Positions 1-5,371 of a DNA stretch of 5,758 nt are shown piece after piece. The notes beneath the pieces are model-generated. The model was not told where the DNA came from, did no database searches, and saw nothing but the letters and a program-made list of their open reading frames with translations. The DNA is taken from NCBI GenBank assembly GCA_030668065.1, contig DAOUUS010000111.1:1-5758 (forward strand). Reading direction: 5' to 3'. Both the position numbers and the translations under genes were made by a program. How positions within the stretch are numbered: position 1 is the first letter of the stretch; each line of letters opens with the position of its first letter. This stretch comes from Candidatus Methanophagales archaeon. GTDB taxonomy: Archaea > Halobacteriota > Syntropharchaeia > Alkanophagales > Methanospirareceae.

Positions 1-154
1 AACTGTATAATTGGTTTTAAGGTCTGTTAAAATGTGTGAGCTCGTTTCTCATCTATCGGATGTCAAATAAAAATAAAAATGTGATTATTTAAGATTGGAT
101 GTTATACACTCGCGCGTGTTAGTACCGCCAACTTTGGTTTTTGGCTGTCTTTAA

Positions 155-430
155 GTTTACGGAAATGATCATCCAGACAATCCTACTTACTTGAGAAAAT
201 ATCAAGGATTCGATGGATGGAAAGCTTTTGTACAGGATCATGAAACATATATTCCCGGCACAATGCGTGAAAATGAAGATCGTTTTTTTTCCCCTGATAA
301 ATTAAAAACCCCGCACATTTTCTCTGATCACCATCACATCTTGGGAGAACGTGAGAGGAATATTACGTTATTAAGTTTCTTTGTCGATTTGCAAAATTTT
401 GTCAGGCCACAGTATTTGAGCAGACTATAA
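155..430 (+). pseudogene. Unidentified open stretch, possible gene remnant
   Basis: This is an open frame of about 90 codons between stops. The only initiator-like codon near its start is a TTG at 191. The translation has protein-like composition at its beginning (GNDHPDNPTYLRKYQGF, then DGWKAF and IPGTMRENEDRFFSPDKL), but becomes low-quality after about 330, where runs of T and A dominate. I do not recognise the family. No Shine-Dalgarno motif or convincing TATA box precedes it. It lies next to two clear pseudogenes, so I favour a fragment of a decayed gene over a functional small protein. A short chance frame is also possible. Confidence is low. Confidence 0.25.
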
Positions 431-669
431 CGAACGAGGCAATTCACTATTATTAGATGCGTAATATTACGTTACAAATTAGCATTGAGAAGATATTGGA
501 AGGGTTTAAAAGAACAACTCTAGACTTCAGATAACACGGCGTAAACGTCTGCGAGCTTCGCTCTCCGCCCAAAATTGCTCTGTGAACTTCGCATACACCG
601 GAAACGTTAAGCGGAATCGAAAGAAGGACCTGCGCAGAAAAATATTAAACTGTACTATTTTAATTAGCT
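431..669. other. Non-coding stretch between relics
   Basis: No coding frame is supported on either strand. A 12-base direct repeat, AATATTACGTTA, occurs at 359-370 and again at 463-474; the second copy overlaps the perfect palindrome GTAATATTAC (461-470). A block more G+C-rich than its flanks lies at about 537-610. The sequence AAAATATTA at 638-646 sits about 25 bases before the ATG at 670, where an archaeal TATA box would be, and may be the relic promoter of the decayed methyltransferase gene. I see no RNA gene here. Confidence 0.35.
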
Positions 670-1180
670 ATGGACCAACGAATGAAGGCGGCTGAAAAAT
701 CGTGAACCTTTTAATTGGAGATGTAGCCGCAACCTCATTTGTTACCTTGTATTGCCACGCCATTGAAAGTCAATCAAGGGCTCCAATTTTGAAAGATCCA
801 AAAGCAGTCGAAATCACTCATGAGCTTAATAAACTATTAGCTAACTCTTGCAAAGGGTAAATTAGATAAACAGTTGGTAGTTCATGTTGCGATTCGTGCC
901 AAACATTATGATATTTTCGTAGCTGAATTTATTGGCAGTTCGCCGGAAGGCGTTGTTGTTAGGTCGTGGATTAGACCCTCGCTTTTTTGCGTGTTGATAA
1001 CGGAAGATCGATTTTTTATTTGTGGCAGAAAGTGTTTTCCTGTATCTCCACAGAGCGGACGTAAAATCATTAGTACTTAAGCACCAATCCGAATTTCGTG
1101 GTTCTGAACTAGTTTGCGAAGTTGTTAACTCGTTCCGGTTTAGAAATACTCAATGGACGGGTCACTATAAGCTAAACTGA
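670..1180 (+). pseudogene. Decayed class I SAM-dependent methyltransferase (leucine carboxyl methyltransferase-like)
   Basis: Read across frame changes, this is a methyltransferase of the LCM/Tcmp-like O-methyltransferase family. Recognisable pieces in order: MDQRMKAAEK (670-699); VNLLIGDVAATSF, LYCHAIESQ and ILKDPKAVEI (702-857); KLDKQLVVHVAIRAKHYD and SSPEGVVV (859-960); a damaged SAM-binding motif, GRGLDPRFF, standing for the usual GCGLDTRF (962-988); VDNGRSIFY (993-1019); then VFLYLHRADVKSLVLK, FRGSELVCEVVNS and the C-terminal QWTGHYKLN with its TGA (1022-1180). The frame changes near 699, 858, 960, 989 and 1022. Two segments are missing: one after IFY, where the family continues DLDLPEVI, and one between EVVNS and RNTQW. 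About 150 of roughly 270 codons remain. Both termini survive, so this looks like decay by small indels and internal deletions rather than truncation. It cannot make a working enzyme. The family assignment is from memory of its conserved blocks. Confidence 0.8.
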
Positions 1181-1352
1181 AATATGATGATACTGTACGG
1201 CCTTTCATTCAACTCGAAACTCTTCGCGCTTTGCCCTTTGGGTCGTGTAACAGCGGCTAAAGGGCTGCGTTTCGCTTCGCTTAAATTGCCATCGGCAACT
1301 TCTTGTATCCACTCATAAGATGTTAACCCTTGGCAAGCGAAAGTAGGGTCGG
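1181..1352. other. Unassigned segment between two pseudogenes
   Basis: I assign no gene here. A 7-base inverted repeat, GCCCTTT (1233-1239) and AAAGGGC (1259-1265), brackets a 19-base loop. The minus strand is open through this segment and reads as fairly protein-like sequence (SYEWIQEVADGNLSEAKR, then SPLAAVTRPKGQSAKSF), but I do not recognise it. The open frame runs on under the plus-strand transposase relic at 1353-1422, so it may be chance. It could be debris of an insertion element edge or of another gene. Confidence 0.3.
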
Positions 1353-1658
1353 TTGACCGAACGAAAGATAAACTAGATCGTAAGGCACAAGATACTGGAT
1401 AATAGCACACGGAGTATCGCATTTGAGATGCGGGTCCGTATCTCCACGGTAAAGCGAGTATGGTCGTGCTGGCTCACGTATCTCGCGTATATCCCTATAA
1501 AATAGCGTGGGCGATCTGAAGGAGTAGGATTGAGCATGAACGAAAGATGGATCATCAAGTGAGCAAACGAGAAGTATAAATTCGGTGCAAAAAGGACGGA
1601 AAAGGTGATAGAACGAGATTGTGGAATCCACATACCGCATTACTCAGTTAAAGCATAA
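1353..1658 (+). pseudogene. Truncated transposase, N-terminal part only (IS481-like/rve type), with in-frame stops
   Basis: One continuous frame from a TTG at 1353 (LTERKIN) to TAA at 1656 carries three internal stops: TAG 1374, TAG 1503 and TGA 1560. Read through them it gives IVRHKILDNSTRSIAFEMRV, then STVKRVWSCWLTY, then NERWIIK, ANEKYKFGAKR and EKVIERDCGIHIPH. This matches the N-terminal helix-turn-helix region of archaeal IS481-like transposases, where the block GARRLEKVIERDYGIHIPHNRIH precedes the DDE (rve) catalytic domain. Homology ends after HIPH at about 1643, and none of the catalytic domain remains, so about 100 of some 300 codons survive. All three stops fit single-base changes of sense codons in the family (for example TGG to TAG at INW). 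I found no terminal inverted repeats or target duplication. The element is dead. Confidence 0.72.
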
Positions 1659-1863
1659 CTTTATTCGGTTTTCTTGACAAAACCTAACCTTTTTAGGGGG
1701 AGAATTTTTTGCGCAATGTGCGAAGATGCGATGGTGCAGTGAAGATGTCGGTAGAAGAAAAAGAGTGAAGGAAAAAATGAGTGCCGCATTGTGTTTCTTT
1801 TTTTGCGCAGCATCAGAAAGACTGGATCTACTGCGCATTTTTGTCTGAAGTGAACAAAATTTC
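1659..1863. other. Upstream region of the cohesin gene with repeated TGCGCA motifs
   Basis: No gene is supported. The segment contains TGCGCA at 1709-1714, 1804-1809 and 1832-1837. The first two are preceded by T-runs and together give a direct repeat of TTTTTGCGCA about 95 bases apart. The second and third form an inverted repeat, TGCGCAG (1804-1810) and CTGCGCA (1831-1837), with a 20-base spacer, ending about 37 bases before the TATA box. This placement would suit a regulator binding site, but nothing here proves one. The rest is purine-rich sequence without structure I can name. Confidence 0.3.
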
Positions 1864-1906
1864 CTTCCCTTAACTATATAAGCCCCGACTTGATTAAACA
1901 ATTAAA
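1864..1906 (+). promoter_or_regulatory. Archaeal promoter of the cohesin gene, probably giving a leaderless transcript
   Basis: CTATATAAG at 1874-1882 is a strong archaeal TATA box. The purine-poor stretch just before it (about 1864-1873) is only a weak BRE candidate. Archaeal transcription normally starts about 24-27 bases downstream of the TATA centre, here about 1902-1905, and the ATG is at 1907. The 20 bases before the ATG are A/T-rich with no Shine-Dalgarno motif. Both facts point to a transcript with almost no 5' leader. Confidence 0.65.
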
Positions 1907-2539
1907 ATGGCGAAAACACGAAAAAACGCGGTAACGGTAATAAGTTCGGTAATCCTTTTATTACACATATCGGGCATCGTGGTGGGCGTTGCGAGTGCGT
2001 CCGCGATATGCGTTGAGCCGTCACATGTAATTGTATCTTCGGGAGATACATTTACAGTAAACATAACAGTAGCCCCAGAAGGAACTGAAGTGTACGGTGC
2101 TCAATACGTGCTATACTTTGATAACCGCCTGCTGAGAGCGCAAACTCAAAATGAAGGACCTTTCCTTAGTCAAGACGGTGCCAGTACAATAATATTAATT
2201 AACCACTGCGACAATACTCATTGCAAGACCGAGTATGCTGAGGCAAGAGCAGGTGTCAGTTATGGTGTAAACAATCGCAGTGTGCTTGCAACGATAGACT
2301 TTGAAGTAATAGGGGACTCGGGAACTTGTGAGCTTCATCTTGATAAAGTCATATTAGTTGATCCGGACGCTAATAAAATATCAAATGTTACGATTAACAA
2401 AGGACTCGTAGAAATAGCAGAAGAACATGCTAAACCAGATCTGGTAATCATAGATAAATGGTTGAATTCCGATAACTGCACGATTTGCTACATGTATGGA
2501 GAAGCACTGAACTGCTGTTGCGAGCAAGAATACGAATAA
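1907..2539 (+). CDS. Secreted cohesin-domain protein with vestigial CARDB-dockerin tail
   Basis: This 210-residue exported protein starts with lysines and arginine and a hydrophobic segment (about residues 9-30), with a likely signal cleavage after the ASA at 31-33. Residues about 35-172 form a cohesin domain: it begins VEPSHVIVSSGDTFTVNI, continues with YGAQYVLYFDNRLL, and has the late strand SVLATIDFEV followed by LHLDKVILVDPD. Cohesins bind dockerin modules on partner proteins, so this is a candidate scaffold or anchor for the dockerin-bearing protease encoded 51 bases downstream. Residues 176-194 (KPDLVIIDKW to NCTICY) match the start of the CARDB domain in that protease. Residues 195-204 (YMYGEALNCC) match the last residues of its dockerin. 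Nothing between remains, so neither module can fold. No membrane anchor, sorting signal or S-layer motif is visible after the cohesin, so how it is retained at the cell is unclear. ATG 1907 is chosen because it follows the TATA box and opens the signal peptide. Confidence 0.85.
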   Translation: MAKTRKNAVTVISSVILLLHISGIVVGVASASAICVEPSHVIVSSGDTFTVNITVAPEGTEVYGAQYVLYFDNRLLRAQTQNEGPFLSQDGASTIILINHCDNTHCKTEYAEARAGVSYGVNNRSVLATIDFEVIGDSGTCELHLDKVILVDPDANKISNVTINKGLVEIAEEHAKPDLVIIDKWLNSDNCTICYMYGEALNCCCEQEYE

Positions 2540-2550
2540 TCAGTATAACC

Positions 2551-2579
2551 AACCGGCGGAATGCCGATTAATATTTTTT
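2551..2579 (+). terminator. Weak hairpin plus T-tract after the cohesin gene
   Basis: AACCGGC (2551-2557) and GCCGATT (2563-2569) can pair with one C-A mismatch around a 5-base loop. They are followed by TATTTTTT (2572-2579). This resembles a terminator, or at least a T-tract pause site, 12 bases past the cohesin stop. It could allow partial readthrough into the protease gene. The same A/T-rich run could instead serve as a TATA-like element for that gene. Confidence 0.35.
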
Positions 2580-2590
2580 AAAAAGAAGAA

Positions 2591-5332
2591 ATGGGAGAGG
2601 AGAATAAGAAAAAAATGGACATAGGTAAAGGAAATATAAGAGTAGTACCGATAGCGATGACAGCAATATTAACGCTATCATTGTTATCCGGGCTGGGGAT
2701 ATTTGATGTAACAAATGTAGCAATTGCAAAGACAGTCTCAGAATTGGCAACAAACCAAATAGCTGAGTCTAATTTGAAAAACACCTCTGATGCACATGAT
2801 GCCGTCAGGTTCCCGGAATTGAATATTAGCATATCAAAACAAGAACTACTGATTGAAGATTACACCGTACCTATTACAAGAGGTTGTGACTTCAAGTGGT
2901 ATGGCGATGGTGTTTGGTCGGAGTATCCCGAATATGAACCTTATGACGACTTCATAGATCACTCACGATTTGCAAACTATGGGGATGGCTGCAATTACAC
3001 CGCTTACTTCTACGAATATGCACCCGATGGAACTTTAATATGGACGGATTCGAGATTTGACTGGCTTCCAGGTGGATATTATGTGACGTGGACAATTACG
3101 GTACACTCACCTACGGCAGGCTGGGAAATAGGCGACTTCAAGTTCTGCTCAGAAGTGATGCCTGACGATTGTGGTGCGCTACCGGCGAAGTGCTGCAATA
3201 ATACAGTCATGCTCGGTGGTGTGCAGGATATTAACGTAACACCAGAACATCTGGACTTTGAATGTTGCGAGGAAGTATATAGCCTTAATGCAGGTATAAC
3301 ATTAAAAAACTCCTCTGATATTCGCTGTACTCATAGCGCATACATCAGTAACTTAAATGATACTAACTACACAATTGGGACTGTATCTAATAAACCAAGC
3401 GAATCAGAGAGACCACTATGTGGCTGTAATAAAGCAGAAGGAGAAGTTATAGGCATCAAAAATCCCGCTGCAATCTACTGCATGGATATGGGCTACGAAT
3501 ACAAAATAGAAAAGACAGAATCTGGCGAGCGAGGCTTTTGTGTGATGCCCGATAAAGAAGAATGCGATGCCTGGGCGTTTTATCGCGGTGAATGTGGAAG
3601 AGTGTTTTCGTACTGTGCTAAAAAAGGCTGGCCTATTGCGCTAAAAGGAAAGGAAGACTGTTTTGCTACAACATCTACTACCTGTGTACTGCCTGATGGC
3701 ACCCGCAAAACTGTTTCGGAGTTACTTAATCTAAGCGAGAAGTGTACTGTGGGCGTGCAGAAATCCGCCGGTACTAACCTTAATAATGGCAGCATCGAGA
3801 GCCGAGACACGGACCTTCCTGACCATTTCAACTGGCGGGACAAAGATGGTAGAGACTGGATGACTCCGGTTAAGAATCAAGGTAGTTGTGGCAGTTGCTG
3901 GGCTTTTTCCGCCGTGGGTGTCGTGGAACCACAGTACAATATCTTTATGAAGAATCCTGATTTAGATTTAGACCTTTCAGAGGAATATTTAGTATCTGAT
4001 TGTTACAATGCGGGGTCATGTTGTGGCGGCTGGCATTACGAGGCTATCAATTTTACTAAGAATAGTGGTATTCCAGACGAAGCTTGTTTACCTTATGTAG
4101 ATGGTACCGGCTGTAGTTGCTATGGCGATATCTGTGACAGCAACTGTAATTATCGTACTAGTGGTGCTTGCAGTGACACTACCTGTTCTGATAGATGTTC
4201 TAACTGGAGCACCCGGCTAAAGTATATAAACGAGACGGGAAGTGTGCCAAACGATATAGAAACAATTAAAGTTTATTTAATCGAAAAAGGTCCGCTCTCT
4301 GTTGCTATTGGTATGGGGCCCGATTTTGGTGGCAGTTTCGATGGAAATGGTATTTACAGATGTAGCGATGATAACGATGTGAACCACGCAGTGGTAATAA
4401 CGGGTTATAACGAAACAGACGACTACTGGATTGTAAAAAACAGTTGGGGCTCTGGCTGGATTGATGCGGGCTATTTCAAAGTGGGTTATGGCGAATGCGC
4501 AATAGAAACTATGGTTTATTATGCAAATCATACTGACGGCGTGAATTGTAAGGCATTCACTGTTTTCAATGAGGGTGACGGCTATTTAGTTGTGGATGAC
4601 ATTGAAATCCATTATCAATCAGGTTCAGGCTGGCTTGATGCCAATCCAAATTCATTCACGGTTTCTCCGGGTGGCACAAAGCGGGTGAGCGTATGCGTTA
4701 ATTGTACAGGTCTTTCTCCTGGTGAATATCATGGCGGGTTAAACATCAGTTCAAATGATCCTGATGAGGACCCTTATGCCGTGACTGTAACGTTAACCGT
4801 TAAAAATCCAGAAGAGAAGTCAGACCTTGAAATCACGGATTCGTGGGTATGCTGGCCTGATAACTGTACGATTTGCTATAACGTGACGAACATGGGAAAT
4901 GGAACAGTACCAGCAGGGCATAATACCACGCTGTTTGTGGATGGTGTTGAGAAGGTATACGATTCAGTACCAGTGAATTTGACTCCTAATGCGAGCTACA
5001 TCGGGTGTTTCAATTACACGTGGGTGTACTCACCGCCGGAAGACAACATAACGGTATGCGCAGATTTCAATGATACGGTAACGGAGAGCAACGAGACCAA
5101 TAACTGTCTGAACGAAACGTGGAAATGCGGAGATGTGGATATGGATGGTTATGTGGACTTCCTGGACGATGTAAGAGGCGTGGCGAGACACTATATGTAT
5201 GGCGACACGATAAAATGCCCGTGGGCAGGAGACATTGATTGCGATGGTGATATAGACTTCCTGGGCGATGCAAGGGGGATAGCACGGCACTACATGTATG
5301 GAGAAGCATTGGACTGCTGCTGCTTGGAATAA
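2591..5332 (+). CDS. Secreted C1A (papain-family) cysteine protease with DUF333, Ig-like, CARDB and dockerin modules
   Basis: This is a 913-residue exported protease. A signal segment lies at about 18-38, with possible cleavage after AIA (44-46). Residues about 47-285 are cysteine-containing, beta-rich and unassigned. Residues 288-336 are DUF333-like (NPAAIYC to DAWAFYRGECG). The peptidase C1A domain spans about 408-645: oxyanion Gln430 in VKNQGSCGSCWAF, nucleophile Cys436, His599 in VNHAVVITGY and Asn617 in VKNSWGSGW, so all catalytic residues are present. A cysteine-rich insert (seven Cys, 508-536) lies between Cys436 and His599. Residues about 650-738 are Ig-like (SFTVSPGGTKRVSV, ISSNDPDEDP), 744-844 are CARDB, and 847-913 are a dockerin with two F-hand repeats. 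The dockerin should tether it to a cohesin, perhaps the upstream product. It has about 28 N-X-S/T sequons, which suits a glycosylated surface protein. A recognisable I29 inhibitor prodomain is absent. ATG 2615 (Met9) is a serious alternative start because a purine-rich Shine-Dalgarno-like run precedes it. The substrate is unknown. Confidence 0.92.
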   Translation: MGEENKKKMDIGKGNIRVVPIAMTAILTLSLLSGLGIFDVTNVAIAKTVSELATNQIAESNLKNTSDAHDAVRFPELNISISKQELLIEDYTVPITRGCDFKWYGDGVWSEYPEYEPYDDFIDHSRFANYGDGCNYTAYFYEYAPDGTLIWTDSRFDWLPGGYYVTWTITVHSPTAGWEIGDFKFCSEVMPDDCGALPAKCCNNTVMLGGVQDINVTPEHLDFECCEEVYSLNAGITLKNSSDIRCTHSAYISNLNDTNYTIGTVSNKPSESERPLCGCNKAEGEVIGIKNPAAIYCMDMGYEYKIEKTESGERGFCVMPDKEECDAWAFYRGECGRVFSYCAKKGWPIALKGKEDCFATTSTTCVLPDGTRKTVSELLNLSEKCTVGVQKSAGTNLNNGSIESRDTDLPDHFNWRDKDGRDWMTPVKNQGSCGSCWAFSAVGVVEPQYNIFMKNPDLDLDLSEEYLVSDCYNAGSCCGGWHYEAINFTKNSGIPDEACLPYVDGTGCSCYGDICDSNCNYRTSGACSDTTCSDRCSNWSTRLKYINETGSVPNDIETIKVYLIEKGPLSVAIGMGPDFGGSFDGNGIYRCSDDNDVNHAVVITGYNETDDYWIVKNSWGSGWIDAGYFKVGYGECAIETMVYYANHTDGVNCKAFTVFNEGDGYLVVDDIEIHYQSGSGWLDANPNSFTVSPGGTKRVSVCVNCTGLSPGEYHGGLNISSNDPDEDPYAVTVTLTVKNPEEKSDLEITDSWVCWPDNCTICYNVTNMGNGTVPAGHNTTLFVDGVEKVYDSVPVNLTPNASYIGCFNYTWVYSPPEDNITVCADFNDTVTESNETNNCLNETWKCGDVDMDGYVDFLDDVRGVARHYMYGDTIKCPWAGDIDCDGDIDFLGDARGIARHYMYGEALDCCCLE
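2593..2602 (+). promoter_or_regulatory. Shine-Dalgarno-like GGGAGAGGAG, bearing on the protease start
   Basis: This purine-rich run lies inside the reading frame if translation starts at 2591, but 12 bases before ATG 2615. The next gene has its GAGGTGA also 12 bases before its ATG. Nothing similar precedes ATG 2591, only AAGAAG. The comparison favours Met9 as the true start, giving 905 residues. The signal segment is kept either way. Confidence 0.4.
5129..5305 (+). repeat. Dockerin duplicated F-hand repeats
   Basis: Two 26-codon units, 5129-5206 and 5228-5305, encode GDVDMDGYVDFLDDVRGVAR and GDIDCDGDIDFLGDARGIAR, each followed by HYMYG. They are joined by a short linker (TIKCPWA). The first loop has Asp at positions 1, 3, 5, 9 and 12, a full calcium-binding set. 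The second has Asp at 1, 3, 5, 7 and 9 but Gly at 12, with Asp at 13. The DNA of the two units is also similar, for example GACTTCCTGG and ACATGTATGG-like stretches, consistent with internal duplication. Confidence 0.8.
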
Positions 5333-5352
5333 AAAGGACTGTAAAGAGACAT

Positions 5353-5359
5353 GAGGTGA
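5353..5359 (+). promoter_or_regulatory. Ribosome binding site GAGGTGA of the beta-helix gene
   Basis: GAGGTGA matches the archaeal anti-Shine-Dalgarno complement and lies 12 bases before ATG 5372. It overlaps an ATG at 5351 that reads ATG AGG TGA and stops at once, so 5372 is the start. I see no terminator or TATA box in the 39-base gap after the protease gene, which suggests cotranscription. Confidence 0.55.
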
Positions 5360-5371
5360 AAAAGGGAAAAA

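Noticed and set aside
537..620. Integron attC-like site suggested by TAAACG and CGTTAAGC ends
   Set aside because: The arms do not form the paired core sites expected of attC, and no integrase or cassette array is visible.
1374..1505. In-frame TAG codons in the transposase relic as possible pyrrolysine sites
   Set aside because: A TGA stop also interrupts the frame and the catalytic domain is missing, so ordinary decay explains the stops.
1358..1550. Direct repeat GAACGAAAGAT at 1359 and 1539
   Set aside because: Both copies fall inside the transposase frame (TERKI and NERW) and can be explained by coding sequence; no element ends are associated.
1165..1640. Three overlapping minus-strand open frames over the transposase relic
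   Set aside because: They lie opposite a recognisable plus-strand transposase frame, overlap one another in different frames and have no known domain or start signals.
2568..2832. Minus-strand frames opposite the protease start
   Set aside because: Their hydrophobic translations come from the complement of lysine-rich and signal-peptide codons; no independent gene signals exist.
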